Notes: generated by a model from the sequence alone, not told the origin. A DNA stretch of 64,000 nucleotides from Leuconostoc mesenteroides subsp. mesenteroides ATCC 8293 (GCF_000014445.1 NC_008531.1:1209001-1273000), one strand, 5' to 3'. Numbered from the stretch's first letter, positions 16,390-26,068 are shown. Numbers and translations: made by a program.

Positions 16390-17595
16390 TTATGTAGGAG
16401 CCGTTGAATTGTCCAGTTCTCCTTTCTTCAATAATACGTAACTGATCATTAAGGCACCACTAGCAATGTAAAATAGATTATTCAACGGCATAAATTGACT
16501 CAGGTATGCACCAAGAATAGATCCAGCTAAACTACCAAGTGATTGTGCCGATAAACTCATACTAAAAACCGTACTCAATCGATTACTAGCTTTTGACAAT
16601 AATACTTGTATCATTGGCGTCATACCAGCGTTAGCAATTCCAATTAAAAATCTTAGTCCTGCAAAAAACATTAAACTGGTGGTCATACCAAGCAAAGCAT
16701 AAATTATTATTGCTGCAAGTTCACACAATTTAAGTATTTTTAAAGTACCAAAATGGCTACTCATTTTACCAACAAAGGTTGCAAATACAGCTGTTGCGAC
16801 ACCTGGCAAAGCAGAAACAATACCCGTCATGATAGTCAAATAATGCTCTGAAAATAACAAATCTTTAATCATCAAACTAACATAAGGAATTATGGCACTC
16901 TCTACAAACTGAATTAGCATGGTAGCACTGAGCAATATTAAGATTGGCACAGTCCAAACGCTTTCCTTTTTAGATGAGACTAACTTTTCGGTCGGACTTG
17001 TATTGATTTTCTGAAAGTTTTCCTGAATACCATAAAAACTGATGAAAGCTACGCATAACAAAATTATACCCGTAATAAAAAAAGTCATTCTAATGCTAAA
17101 TATTGTAGCGAGTACGCCGCCAATTAGCGGGCCCATTAACCCACCAATAATATATCCGGTGGACAATTTACTAATCACTACGGATCGCTCCTCAAGTGGC
17201 GTTTCAGCAGCAATTAAGGCAATTACACTGGGTGTATAACCATCAAAAAGCCCTTGACAAAGACGGAGAATAATAATCTGCCAAATATTCGTCACACAAC
17301 TCAATAAGATGATTACAATCCCCATCCCCGCCGCTGTGCGAAGCAGCATTGGTTTTCGCCCGTGTTGGTCTGCAATTTTACCCCAAATTGGTGAGACTAA
17401 TATCACTACTAAATACGAAGCCGCATATGAAATACCGGCATAAAAACTAACTTGTGCCTGATTAAAATGACTAATTTGCATGATATAAAGAGCCAAAAAA
17501 GGCATGGCTTCACTAAATGCCATGCCCGCCATAAATGTTCCTATCCATGCTATCTTGAAATTTCTAATTCTTTGTTCACTTTTGATTTGCCCCAC
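16390..17595 (-). CDS. MFS transporter, probable drug or metabolite exporter
   Basis: 401-residue major facilitator with 12 predicted membrane segments. The loop after helix 2 has GKIADQHGRKPMLLRTA, the MFS motif A, and helix 5 has the GYIIGGLMGPLIGGVLA motif C pattern of drug/H+ antiporters (DHA1). The start is GTG (17595) with GAGGTGG upstream. It is the last gene of the minus-strand amino-acid cluster, 11 bp after the aminotransferase, so it may export a product of that pathway. Substrate unknown. Confidence 0.85.
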   Translation of the reverse strand: MGQIKSEQRIRNFKIAWIGTFMAGMAFSEAMPFLALYIMQISHFNQAQVSFYAGISYAASYLVVILVSPIWGKIADQHGRKPMLLRTAAGMGIVIILLSCVTNIWQIIILRLCQGLFDGYTPSVIALIAAETPLEERSVVISKLSTGYIIGGLMGPLIGGVLATIFSIRMTFFITGIILLCVAFISFYGIQENFQKINTSPTEKLVSSKKESVWTVPILILLSATMLIQFVESAIIPYVSLMIKDLLFSEHYLTIMTGIVSALPGVATAVFATFVGKMSSHFGTLKILKLCELAAIIIYALLGMTTSLMFFAGLRFLIGIANAGMTPMIQVLLSKASNRLSTVFSMSLSAQSLGSLAGSILGAYLSQFMPLNNLFYIASGALMISYVLLKKGELDNSTAPT

Positions 17596-17606
17596 ACTTC
17601 CACCTC

Positions 17607-18788
17607 TTAGCTGAGGCTTTTTTGATTGTTTAATTTAGCCACGGCAGCTTGAAACCTGTCCAAAGCTTCTTTTAGAATTGATAAATCCATTGCATAGGAA
17701 ATTCGAATAAATCCTTCACCAAATTCAGTAAAAGCGGAGCCATGAACAACAGCCAAATCCACTGTCTCTATTAGAAACTTCACGAAGTCTAATGAAGTCA
17801 TGCCAAACTTTTCAATATTTGCAAAGACATAAAATGTTCCCTCTGGTTTAATATAGCTAATACCAATTTCATCCAATCGTTTCAGAACATAGTCTCGCCT
17901 TTCTCTAAATATGGGCACGATCTCAGACGGGTTATCGCGATCCACTGTTAAAGCTGTCATTGCAGCTTCTTGAGAGATACTTGAGGCACAGCCAACATCG
18001 GTTTGATGGATTTTATATAATTCATGAATTAAACATTCTGGCCCTAATAAATAACCAATGCGCCAACCCGTCATACTGTGCGATTTAGATAAACCGTTTA
18101 ATACTAAGGTTCTTTCCTTCATATCGGGCACACTTGCAATAGATGGTGCGAAATCTTGATCGTAAACTAAACGATTATACACATCATCTGTCAACACATA
18201 TAAATCATGTCTCTTGATGACATTAGCTAATTCTACTAACTCTTGAGAAGATAAAACAACGCCACTCGGATTATTCGGATAATTGAGTATAACTAATTTA
18301 CTTTTCTCACTAATGACCTCCTCTAATTGATTTGGTAATAGCCTAAAATTACTCGATCGTGTATCAACAACTACTGGAACACCCCCTGCTAAAGTAACGG
18401 CTTGCGTATAAGCAGTATAACCAGGTGAAACAAGGATGACTTCATCACCAGGATTCACTAATGCTCGGATTGCTAGGTCAATGCCTTCACTTGCACCAAC
18501 TGTCACTAGTACCTCTGTAACAGGATTATAAGGTTCACTGTAAAATTCTTGCGCGTACTCAGTGATGATTCTTCTAAGTGCTAATATACCCATATTATCA
18601 GTATATTTTGTGTGATCTTGCTCAATCGCTTTAATGCCAGCTTGCTTGGTAGCAAATGGTGTTGGTAAATCAATTTCACCAACTGTCAGTTGAATGACCT
18701 CGTTTACCGGCTTTTTTATAAAATTAGAAACCAAACGGATACCTGACAGTCCTGTGTTATGAACATTTTTATTAATATTTTTTGTCAT
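17607..18788 (-). CDS. PLP-dependent aminotransferase, class I/II
   Basis: 393-residue fold-type I aminotransferase of the AspC/PatA group, transferring an amino group to a 2-oxo acid. Visible motifs: TVGEIDLPTPF near the start, TVGASEGIDLAIRAL, the substrate/PLP motif NYPNNPSGVV and the PLP lysine in LSKSHSMTGWRIGYL, with the C-terminal Arg in GFIRISYAM. The start at 18788 (AAAGG about 10 bases upstream) is preferred; 18809 is also open but its ribosome site would touch the ATG. It lies 30 bp after the hydroxyacid dehydrogenase gene. Specificity cannot be read. Confidence 0.88.
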   Translation of the reverse strand: MTKNINKNVHNTGLSGIRLVSNFIKKPVNEVIQLTVGEIDLPTPFATKQAGIKAIEQDHTKYTDNMGILALRRIITEYAQEFYSEPYNPVTEVLVTVGASEGIDLAIRALVNPGDEVILVSPGYTAYTQAVTLAGGVPVVVDTRSSNFRLLPNQLEEVISEKSKLVILNYPNNPSGVVLSSQELVELANVIKRHDLYVLTDDVYNRLVYDQDFAPSIASVPDMKERTLVLNGLSKSHSMTGWRIGYLLGPECLIHELYKIHQTDVGCASSISQEAAMTALTVDRDNPSEIVPIFRERRDYVLKRLDEIGISYIKPEGTFYVFANIEKFGMTSLDFVKFLIETVDLAVVHGSAFTEFGEGFIRISYAMDLSILKEALDRFQAAVAKLNNQKSLS

Positions 18789-18818
18789 TAATGGCGTACC
18801 TTTCATCACCTAATTGTG

Positions 18819-19757
18819 CTAGTTTAATCTGTATATCGGCTTTTGGTTGTTAAAAAAATCAAGAACGCTTGCCACTACTTTTTCAGCAGTCAAGTATTCG
18901 GATTCTACTGTATTTGCACCAATATGTGGTGTAATCACAATTTGATCATGATTCAATAAAGGACTAGCTGTTTTTATGGTCTCATAACTTGTTGTGTCTA
19001 GACCTGCACCTGCTATTTTTCCAGTATTTATTGCCTCAACCAACGCCTCTTCATCTACTAAAGCAGCTCGTGCTGTATTAATTAGAATAGCGTTCGTTTT
19101 CATCTTTGAAAACGCTTCATGATTTAAAATACCACTTGTTTCTGGTGTAGCAGGAATATGTAACGATATGATATCTGATTGTGCTAGTAGTGTGTCATAC
19201 GATACAAATTGACCATAAAGCGTTTCTCGCTTTGTTCGACTATAAACCAATACATGCGCCCCAAAACCATGCAATATTTTTTCTAAATTTTGCGCAATTT
19301 GACCATACCCGATGAGTCCTATTATTTTCCCAGATAAATTATGACCCATTAAACTTGCTGGATATGTTAATGCCTCACCTTTTTGCACGCTATTGGTTGC
19401 TTGGTTGACCTTACGCAAAACTGTTAATATCAAAGTAACAGCCAGTTCCGCAACAGCAATAGCATTTGCACCGGGTGTATTTGTCACCCACACACCGTGT
19501 TTGGTAGCTGATTCCACCGGAATGTTATCATATCCTACACCACGACGGGCGATTAATTTTAGATTTGGCAAGGCATCAAACCAATTCTTGTCAAATGCCA
19601 TATCAGTCATAATAATGACCGCTGCATCAGAAGCTAAGGACAATAATTTTTTTTCATCATAATTCGGGCTATGCGATACATCATATCCTGCACTGGTAAA
19701 TTTTTGAATAGCAACTTCGTGTAAATCACCTACAATGTGTATGCGTTTTTCTGACAT
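18819..19757 (-). CDS. D-2-hydroxyacid dehydrogenase family protein (SerA-like)
   Basis: 312-residue NAD-dependent dehydrogenase of the D-isomer 2-hydroxyacid family. Rossmann motif GLIGYGQIAQNLEKIL at about 147-162; catalytic triad in INTARAALVDEEAL (Arg), AGAGLDTTSYE (Glu) and ITPHIGANT (His). It lacks the C-terminal ACT domain of many SerA enzymes. RBS GAGG precedes the ATG. Set between an amino-acid ABC importer and an aminotransferase, it could reduce the 2-oxo acid made by the latter; annotation as phosphoglycerate dehydrogenase would be guesswork. Confidence 0.85.
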   Translation of the reverse strand: MSEKRIHIVGDLHEVAIQKFTSAGYDVSHSPNYDEKKLLSLASDAAVIIMTDMAFDKNWFDALPNLKLIARRGVGYDNIPVESATKHGVWVTNTPGANAIAVAELAVTLILTVLRKVNQATNSVQKGEALTYPASLMGHNLSGKIIGLIGYGQIAQNLEKILHGFGAHVLVYSRTKRETLYGQFVSYDTLLAQSDIISLHIPATPETSGILNHEAFSKMKTNAILINTARAALVDEEALVEAINTGKIAGAGLDTTSYETIKTASPLLNHDQIVITPHIGANTVESEYLTAEKVVASVLDFFNNQKPIYRLN

Positions 19758-19775
19758 ATATAGTTCCTCAATTTT

Positions 19776-20498
19776 TCATAATACTTTTCCCAAAAATTCC
19801 TTTGTTCTGACATGCTGTGGTGCGCCAAATATCGCATTTGGAGATCCTTCTTCAACGACCACACCATCGGCCATAAAAATAACCTTATTAGCTATTTCTC
19901 TGGCAAAGCCCATTTCATGGGTCACTACGATCATGGTCATGCCCTGCTTAGCTAAATCCTTCATTACTTCAAGAACATCATCAACCATTTCTGGATCTAA
20001 GGCCGAAGTTTGCTCGTCAAACAATAAGTATTTAGGATGCATCGCAAGCGATCTCGCTATTCCTACACGTTGCTGCTGCCCACCAGACAAAGATTTAGGA
20101 TAAGCATTCACTTTGTCAGATAAGCCGACTAATGCCAACAGTTTTTTGGCCTCTTCATTGGCCTCATCAACACTCAAGCGCTTCACGCGCTTAGGCGCTA
20201 ATGTTATGTTTTCTAACACGGTTAAATTTGGGAACAAATTAAAATGTTGAAAAACCATTCCCATCTTGGCTTGAATACTAGAAATATCGTTATTCTCATC
20301 TGTTATATCTTCACCATCAACATGGATATACCCGCTTGTTGCAACATCTAAGTGATTGATGAGTCGCAGCAATGTTGATTTACCAGACCCTGATGGTCCA
20401 ATGATAACAACGACTTCATTTTCTGGCACTTCTAAGTTAATATCTTTTAAAACATCATTGGTACCAAATTGTTTTGAAATGTGTTCTACTTTAATCAT
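19776..20498 (-). CDS. Amino-acid ABC transporter ATPase (GlnQ-like)
   Basis: 240-residue polar-amino-acid ABC ATPase. Walker [10 protein letters not shown] (about 32-40), signature [16 protein letters not shown], Walker [14 protein letters not shown] (Gln replaces the usual Pro after DE) and switch His in [12 protein letters not shown], which is typical of GlnQ/HisP. Its start overlaps the permease stop by 8 bp. With the permease and binding protein it makes a complete importer. Confidence 0.92.
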   Translation of the reverse strand: MIKVEHISKQFGTNDVLKDINLEVPENEVVVIIGPSGSGKSTLLRLINHLDVATSGYIHVDGEDITDENNDISSIQAKMGMVFQHFNLFPNLTVLENITLAPKRVKRLSVDEANEEAKKLLALVGLSDKVNAYPKSLSGGQQQRVGIARSLAMHPKYLLFDEQTSALDPEMVDDVLEVMKDLAKQGMTMIVVTHEMGFAREIANKVIFMADGVVVEEGSPNAIFGAPQHVRTKEFLGKVL

Positions 20499-21150
20499 TT
20501 TGCGCCATTTTCCTTTCCCATAGTTTCATTAGTCGACTTGCTGACAAGGTCAAAATCAAATACAGTACGGCAACTGTGAGATATGGCGTCCAAACAACAT
20601 AGTATTGTGCATTCATAGCTTGAGCCCAATACGTAATTTCTGGTGCGGATATTGCTGATACCAAAGATGAATCTTTGATTAAACTAATAAATTCGTTTCC
20701 TAATGCCGGTATCACTATCTTTATGGCTTGCGGCACTATGATAAAACGCATCGTATCAAATTGAGACAAACCCAATGTTCTAGCCGCCTCACGTTGCCCT
20801 TCAGAAATGGATTGAATACCTGAACGAAATGTTTCAGCAATGTAGGCCGCTGCATTCAGGGACAAGGACAGGGCACCGGCTATATATGGATTGGAATGTC
20901 CAAAAATTGCCGGTACGACACCAAAGTTGGTAATCAAAATTTGTACAAACAATGGTGTGCCACGAAACAAACCAATATAGGTTTTAAATATTCCAGAAAT
21001 AACGGGGTTTTTCGACATACGGCCAAGTGCAATAATCAGTCCAAATATCGTTCCAAAAACTACCCCACAAAGGGAAAACAGCAAAGTGTATAGTAAACCA
21101 TGCATGAAAAATGGGGCGTAATCTAAAATCATTTCATAACTAAAACTCAT
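20491..21150 (-). CDS. Amino-acid ABC transporter permease
   Basis: 219-residue HisM/GlnP-type permease with five membrane segments. It shows the N-terminal [21 protein letters not shown] pattern (in part) and the EAA loop [19 protein letters not shown] at about residues 120-138, where the ATPase docks. RBS AGGAG is 6 bases before the ATG. The binding-protein gene ends 11 bp upstream. A single permease gene implies a homodimer. Confidence 0.92.
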   Translation of the reverse strand: MSFSYEMILDYAPFFMHGLLYTLLFSLCGVVFGTIFGLIIALGRMSKNPVISGIFKTYIGLFRGTPLFVQILITNFGVVPAIFGHSNPYIAGALSLSLNAAAYIAETFRSGIQSISEGQREAARTLGLSQFDTMRFIIVPQAIKIVIPALGNEFISLIKDSSLVSAISAPEITYWAQAMNAQYYVVWTPYLTVAVLYLILTLSASRLMKLWERKMAQND

Positions 21151-21161
21151 AGATCATCTCC

Positions 21162-21998
21162 TCATTGCTGTGACTTTATGACATCAAGTGATGGCTTACT
21201 ACCAAACCACTTTTCATAAATTTTTGTATATTCGCCATTGTCAATTATTTTTTTCAAAGCAGCGTTATATGTTGAACGGTATTTTGAATTTTTAGTAAAC
21301 ATCAAACCAAAATATTCTGGTTCAAAGTTTTTATCGTCATAAATAACTTTTAATTTGTATGAGGGATTACTTGCCACATACTTTTTAACAGTGGTTTCGT
21401 CACCAATTGCAGCGTCTGCTTGCCCATGAACAACCTGTAAAAATGTTGTGCCGCCTTTGTCTTTGCTAATATTTGAACTATTCTTGCCAAGGATTGATTC
21501 AGCAGCTTCCTCTCCGGTTGAACCTAGCTGAACAGCAACTTTTTTATTCTTCAGATCAGTTGCATTTTTAATTACTGTGTCAGTTTTCTTAACAATGATT
21601 GCCTGTCGAGAAACAAAGTAAGGCTTTGAAAACGAATATGTTTTTTGACGATCTTTTGTAATTGTAATACCAGAAATAGCTGCATCAGCTGAACCAGAAT
21701 TTAATTGTGTAAACATCGAGTCCCAACCAGTATTCTTAATCGTATACTGATAGCCCGCTTCTTTAGACAAAGATTTTAAGATATCTAAATCAAACCCAAC
21801 AACCTTACCATTTTTTATGTATTCAAACGGGTTCCAGTTAGCATACGTTAATACTGATATTTTCTTTTCTGATTTACTTTTGGTGGTTGCTGAATGTCCC
21901 ACCAATTTTGTTGTGCCTATGACAATCCCTACAATAACGACACCTAAGACAATATACACAATATTATTGTGTGACTTTTTTTGACGTGGAGCTACCAT
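21162..21998 (-). CDS. Amino-acid ABC transporter substrate-binding protein
   Basis: 278-residue periplasmic-binding-fold (SBP_bac_3) protein. N-terminal basic stretch then one hydrophobic helix at about 12-32 (IVYIVLGVVIVGIVIG); no lipobox Cys, so it is anchored by this helix. The ligand domain starts near residue 45 with ISVLTYANWNPFEYIKNGKVVG and has GFDLDILKSLSKEAGY and the hinge AISGITITKDRQKTY. The family binds polar amino acids or cystine; linkage to the cystathionine enzyme favours a sulfur amino acid. It begins 2 bp after the metC-like gene. Confidence 0.9.
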   Translation of the reverse strand: MVAPRQKKSHNNIVYIVLGVVIVGIVIGTTKLVGHSATTKSKSEKKISVLTYANWNPFEYIKNGKVVGFDLDILKSLSKEAGYQYTIKNTGWDSMFTQLNSGSADAAISGITITKDRQKTYSFSKPYFVSRQAIIVKKTDTVIKNATDLKNKKVAVQLGSTGEEAAESILGKNSSNISKDKGGTTFLQVVHGQADAAIGDETTVKKYVASNPSYKLKVIYDDKNFEPEYFGLMFTKNSKYRSTYNAALKKIIDNGEYTKIYEKWFGSKPSLDVIKSQQ

Positions 21999-22000
21999 GT

Positions 22001-23197
22001 TTATTCACCTTCCTCTAACTCTATCTGAGATAATGCATACTCAAAGTCATGAATTAAGTCTGCTTCATCCTCAATACCGACACTAACACGCAGTAGTTGG
22101 TCAGTAATACCAATCTTTGCTTTCTCTTCTTCTGGCGTATCATAATGAGATGAAGAGACTGGATGTGATATTGTTGTTCGTATGCCTCCAAGGGTCATGG
22201 CATACTTCGTCAAGTTTAGCTCCTGTAAAAACTTATTAATTGTTTGACGATCGCCTTTTAATTCAAAACTCAACATGCCCCCATATTGGTTAGAAAATTG
22301 CGCTTCCGCTAAGTCATGTTGTGGATGGCTCTTTAAACCAGCGTAATAAACCTTGCTAATTAGCTGATGGTTTTCCAAAAATGTTGCTAATGACAAAGCA
22401 TTACTTGATTGTTTTTTAACACGTAAGTCTAAGGTTCTGATACCACGTGTTGCTAACCATGAATCAAAAGGATCCCCTGTCGTACCCAGTAGCACCTGAA
22501 GGTTATAAATTTTTTCTATTATCTCAGCCTTAGCGCTAATTGATCCTAAGGTTACATCACCATGGCCATTTGCAAATTTAGTTAAACTATTAATCACAAC
22601 ATCTGCACCATCAGTTAGTGCGTGAAATAAAACTGGCGTCATAAAGGTGTTGTCAACAATAAGATAACTTTGGTGGCTATGCGCTAAATCTGCAATTGCC
22701 TTAATATTTGCAACTGTCATCATGGGATTGCTAACTGTTTCTGTATAAAGAATTCGAGTGTTCGCATTTATAACCGAAGCAACCTCATCTAGGTTTGTAA
22801 TGTCAACAAAGTCAACTAAAATTCCGTATTTACTTAGTGTCTTAAGAAAATCAATTGATTCACCATACAGCGTTTTATCAGCCACAACGTGATCACCTGA
22901 TGTCAAAAGTGCTAAGAGTGTTGTTGATATAGCAGACATACCTGTGTTCGTGATGACACTATTTTCTGATTGCTCCAAGTAGGTCATAAGTTCTGCAATC
23001 CCATCACGATTCGCATTATGGGACCTCGTATACGCATAACCTTTTCGATCATAAGTATTTTGCAGATCATCTAAATCTGCCACATTGTGAGCTGTTGACA
23101 AATATAAAGGCATCACTTCTGGATCACTGACACGATTGGGGTTAATTTTATTCCCTTTGTACAATATGTTTGTATTTTGTTCATTTTTGTATGTCAT
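22001..23197 (-). CDS. Trans-sulfuration PLP enzyme (cystathionine gamma-synthase / beta- or gamma-lyase)
   Basis: 398-residue Cys/Met metabolism PLP enzyme. Motifs: YTRSHNANRDGIAELM (substrate region), NTGMSAISTTLLALL, YTETVSNPMM, VDNTFMTPV, and the PLP-lysine site SLTKFANGHGDV near residue 205; C-terminal LRVSVGIEDEADLIHD. Lyase and synthase branches cannot be told apart here. The start at 23197 has GGGAGG about 10 bases upstream; the frame is open to 23236 but those residues (MHFYFYF) are unlike the family. First gene of the cluster, controlled from the gap shared with the LysR gene. Confidence 0.88.
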   Translation of the reverse strand: MTYKNEQNTNILYKGNKINPNRVSDPEVMPLYLSTAHNVADLDDLQNTYDRKGYAYTRSHNANRDGIAELMTYLEQSENSVITNTGMSAISTTLLALLTSGDHVVADKTLYGESIDFLKTLSKYGILVDFVDITNLDEVASVINANTRILYTETVSNPMMTVANIKAIADLAHSHQSYLIVDNTFMTPVLFHALTDGADVVINSLTKFANGHGDVTLGSISAKAEIIEKIYNLQVLLGTTGDPFDSWLATRGIRTLDLRVKKQSSNALSLATFLENHQLISKVYYAGLKSHPQHDLAEAQFSNQYGGMLSFELKGDRQTINKFLQELNLTKYAMTLGGIRTTISHPVSSSHYDTPEEEKAKIGITDQLLRVSVGIEDEADLIHDFEYALSQIELEEGE

Positions 23198-23383
23198 TAC
23201 GACAATACCTCCCTTAAAATAAAAATAAAAATGCACTGATTTGTATCAAAGTTCGTATTTACGGATCCGCTATTTGATATTGCAGTCTACTCTACATACT
23301 TATCTATTTTATTTCATTAGTTAAATTGCCTTTTTAAAAATATAATTTGTACAAATTGCACAAATAACATCTCTTTTCAGGAA

Positions 23384-23420
23384 CAAAAAACAGCATACCT
23401 AAGTTAGGTATACTGTTTTT
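23384..23420. terminator. Hairpin between the metC-like gene and the LysR gene
   Basis: AAACAGCATACCTAA paired with TTAGGTATACTGTTT (one mismatch), with an A-run on one side and a T-run on the other. It could terminate transcription in either direction or act as an attenuator ahead of the minus-strand operon; which of these is undecided. Confidence 0.5.
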
Positions 23421-23479
23421 AGAAAACTATTTACTCGCAATGTTTAAATAATCTTATCTTGGTTCCACTGAATAAATGC

Positions 23480-23485
23480 TATAAT
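23480..23485 (+). promoter_or_regulatory. -10 element of the LysR gene
   Basis: TATAAT 34 bp before the ATG. A TTGGTT (23459-23464) at a short 15-bp spacing is a weak -35, as expected for an autoregulated LysR promoter. Confidence 0.45.
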
Positions 23486-23518
23486 CGATTAACAACTTTT
23501 TTTGAAAGTGTGGTGCGT

Positions 23519-24424
23519 ATGGAAATTAAGCAATTAGAATATTTTGTTACTGCCCATAACTGTGGCAGTTTGAGCAAAGCTGCCGCTAAACTGTTTACAA
23601 CCCAACCCAATGTCAGCAGGGTCATCAAACTTTTTGAACAAGAGTTAGGCTCTCCTCTATTTGAACGAACTAGCAAAGGATTGAAACTAACAGCGTATGG
23701 CAAATCAATTTATAGTTATGCTGAAAATATTTTGAAAAACGTAAATTTGATTACTGATACAAATTCTATATCAAGTAATAATAATTTTTCCGTAGCAACC
23801 TATCCCAGTAATATCATGTCATGGCTGTTAGTTGAACTATACCAGAAAAACCCAGATATGATTCTTTCTCACCAACAAGGTACCGTTGAAGAAATAACGA
23901 CTCAAGTTTCCCAAGGATTCTCTGAGCTAGGCATTCTATACGTTTCTCAAAACCAGTTAAAGGCTTTTCGACATATTATTTCTCACAAGAAACTAAAATT
24001 TATTGAGATTGAAAAAAGAGAGGCGTGTATTTATGTCGGACATAACAACCCTCTTTACAATAAAACCTCAATCTCGTTTGAAGAACTACTAAAATTAAAA
24101 TTTGTCCGCGGATTAAATGATTTTTTTTCTATGGAACACCAATTGGAACAAGTTAATGTTGGTGGCTTCGCTACAGATACGCTACAACCAACTGTTTACA
24201 CCAATAGCGAGCATCTTTTAACAAATATCATTTTAGAAACAGATGTCGTTGAGCTAGGTATTAATATGGTTTCTCCTAGCCATAAACAATATGATATCAA
24301 AAATTTAAAAATTGAAGGAGAAGATGCCTACTTAACATTTGGCTACGTGATCCAACAGGATCACAATCTCAGTCATAATGCGCAAGAACTACTAAAAAGT
24401 CTCGAAAAATTACTAAAGCCATAA
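23519..24424 (+). CDS. LysR-family transcriptional regulator
   Basis: 301 residues. N-terminal winged HTH (EIKQLEYFVTAHNCGSLSKAA, then TTQPNVSRVIKLFEQELG; about 1-60) and a two-lobed effector domain (about 90-300). The start at 23519 is where the family begins (MEIKQLEYF); the frame is open 20 codons further up. It is divergent from the sulfur/amino-acid cluster with a 320-bp gap, the classic arrangement for control of the neighbouring operon. A CmbR/CysR-like role in sulfur amino-acid control is plausible but unproven. Confidence 0.9.
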   Translation: MEIKQLEYFVTAHNCGSLSKAAAKLFTTQPNVSRVIKLFEQELGSPLFERTSKGLKLTAYGKSIYSYAENILKNVNLITDTNSISSNNNFSVATYPSNIMSWLLVELYQKNPDMILSHQQGTVEEITTQVSQGFSELGILYVSQNQLKAFRHIISHKKLKFIEIEKREACIYVGHNNPLYNKTSISFEELLKLKFVRGLNDFFSMEHQLEQVNVGGFATDTLQPTVYTNSEHLLTNIILETDVVELGINMVSPSHKQYDIKNLKIEGEDAYLTFGYVIQQDHNLSHNAQELLKSLEKLLKP

Positions 24425-24703
24425 CAAAATGTTATGGCTTTTTACCTATAAACTGGTAATTGTTCTAAATAATTATATCAGGTATAGTGATTGTATATTA
24501 ATCATTCGAAAAAGGCCACTTTTGAATGAAGCCATCATTATACTTTAAAACTTCAAATCAGCGATAACCCACACTCATGCAAAAATTCATCTGCCAGTAA
24601 ATAAATATTATAATACAAATACTCTTTAAATCTAATTTGTCTACCCTTATTTAATTGTGACATGGATTGACTATATTATATGGAAGAAAAAAATATTTTT
24701 TGT

Positions 24704-25441
24704 TCAATGTCCTAATGTCCAACCACCGTCAATTGGTACTACTGTGCCATTAATATAGTCAGCTTGTGGGCTTGTCAAAAACATTGTTAAATCAGCGACT
24801 TCCTGTGGTGCAGCCCAGCGCTTTGCGGGGGTTTGATTGGCAACTTGTTGGGCCATACTAGCATCGCCAGCAAAATCTTTGGCATTCATTGGTGTTTTAA
24901 TTGCTCCCGGCGCGATAGCATTAATATGTAATCCCTTTGAAGCATAATCAAAAGCCAACTGTTTGGTATATCCAATAATTGCATGTTTACTGGTTGTATA
25001 TGCCGCCCCGCCCCCACCAGCAGTAAAGCCAGCTATAGACGCCATGTTAATAATATGTCCATATCCAGAGGCAATCATCTTGGGTAATACAGCATTCGAT
25101 AAAATAAACATCGGTGTTAAGTTTGTATCCATCACCCGTTGCCAAGTCTCCAAGTCAATGGTTAAAGATGGCTGATAATCATCTAAGATTCCTGCTGTAT
25201 TCAATAGAATGTCAATTGAAACATCACTAGTTATGTGTTCCACCAACATTTCTAGTTTTTTGTGTTGTCTAATGTCAATTTGATACGTATGCAAATGTTT
25301 GTGTGTGTACGTAATTTTTTCTTTGTCTAAAGCATACACTGTTGCTCCTTGAGACAAATAAGTTTTCAATTGCGAAAAACCGATGCCTGAAGCAGCACCG
25401 GTTAATAAAACATTTTTATTTGTATAATTTTGTTCAATCAT
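24704..25441 (-). CDS. Short-chain dehydrogenase/reductase
   Basis: 245-residue SDR. NAD(P)-binding TGAASGIG at about 14-21, NTAGILDDY, catalytic Ser in INMASIAGFT and YTTSK at about 150-154, and the C-terminal TGTVVPIDGGWTLGH-type end. It resembles 3-oxoacyl-ACP reductases but lies outside any fatty-acid cluster, so the substrate is unknown. Its ATG overlaps the queT stop (ATGA), so it is translated from the riboswitch-controlled queT message. A link to queuosine metabolism is not evident. Confidence 0.88.
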   Translation of the reverse strand: MIEQNYTNKNVLLTGAASGIGFSQLKTYLSQGATVYALDKEKITYTHKHLHTYQIDIRQHKKLEMLVEHITSDVSIDILLNTAGILDDYQPSLTIDLETWQRVMDTNLTPMFILSNAVLPKMIASGYGHIINMASIAGFTAGGGGAAYTTSKHAIIGYTKQLAFDYASKGLHINAIAPGAIKTPMNAKDFAGDASMAQQVANQTPAKRWAAPQEVADLTMFLTSPQADYINGTVVPIDGGWTLGH

Positions 25442-25995
25442 TTGTCTAATTTAATAATCTTACTAAGTGCAAAAATCAAAATACCACCAACAATCAATGA
25501 CACAATTTCTCCTGGCAAAACACTAATATAGTACGCCAACCATTGTGAAAAAAGACCGCCTGATGCGCCTGAAGGAAATGAACCACTGGCACCAATATTA
25601 AAGGCAAATGTAAACTCTGCTGCTAAAATACCCATTCCTAATGTAGAAACTACAAAAGAGCTAATTAAAATTTTTACCAGCGTGCTTGTTACTTTGCGAG
25701 TCAACAGATAAGTTACAGTGGTCATAATCAAGGTACCTGCGGTACCAAATATCCAATCAACCCAACCTAATGGCGAAATGAGATTGGCGATAAAAACGCC
25801 TAGCCCCAATGCCAAAATATATCGTTTATTCCATGCGGATAAGTGATTTAAGCCCTCAGATAAACGTAACTGAACTGGTCCAAATCCGATTGGTGCTATA
25901 ACTAACGTAATTGCTGCATACAACGCAGCAACAATCGCTGTTAATGTGATATTTCTAGTGCGATTGCTTTGTCGCGCACTTACTGTTTTTTGCAT
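25438..25995 (-). CDS. queT: Queuosine precursor ECF transporter S component QueT
   Basis: 185-residue integral membrane protein with five or six helices, the substrate-binding S component of an energy-coupling-factor importer for preQ0/preQ1. Typical features: LTAIVAALYAAITLVIAPI, then GPVQLRLSEGLNHLSAWNKRY (a family signature region, given in parts), and a hydrophobic C-terminal half. The ECF A/A'/T genes are not in the window and are presumably shared. A preQ1-I riboswitch overlaps its ribosome-binding site, which confirms the family assignment. Confidence 0.93.
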   Translation of the reverse strand: MQKTVSARQSNRTRNITLTAIVAALYAAITLVIAPIGFGPVQLRLSEGLNHLSAWNKRYILALGLGVFIANLISPLGWVDWIFGTAGTLIMTTVTYLLTRKVTSTLVKILISSFVVSTLGMGILAAEFTFAFNIGASGSFPSGASGGLFSQWLAYYISVLPGEIVSLIVGGILIFALSKIIKLDK

Positions 25996-26003
25996 AAATA
26001 GTA

Positions 26004-26044
26004 TCTCCTAGTTTTTTTAAGCGGGATGGTTGATGAACCGCTAT
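26004..26044 (-). promoter_or_regulatory. PreQ1-I riboswitch controlling queT
   Basis: On the minus strand AGCGG, a T/C-rich loop with CATCAACCATC, then CCGCT form the P1 stem-loop, and the A-rich tail TTAAAAAAACTAGGAG follows. This is the compact class I preQ1 aptamer. The tail that docks into the loop (AAACTAGGAG) contains the queT ribosome site, so ligand binding should block translation. Confidence 0.9.
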
Positions 26045-26068
26045 TATTAAGTCTCAGAACACAATCAA

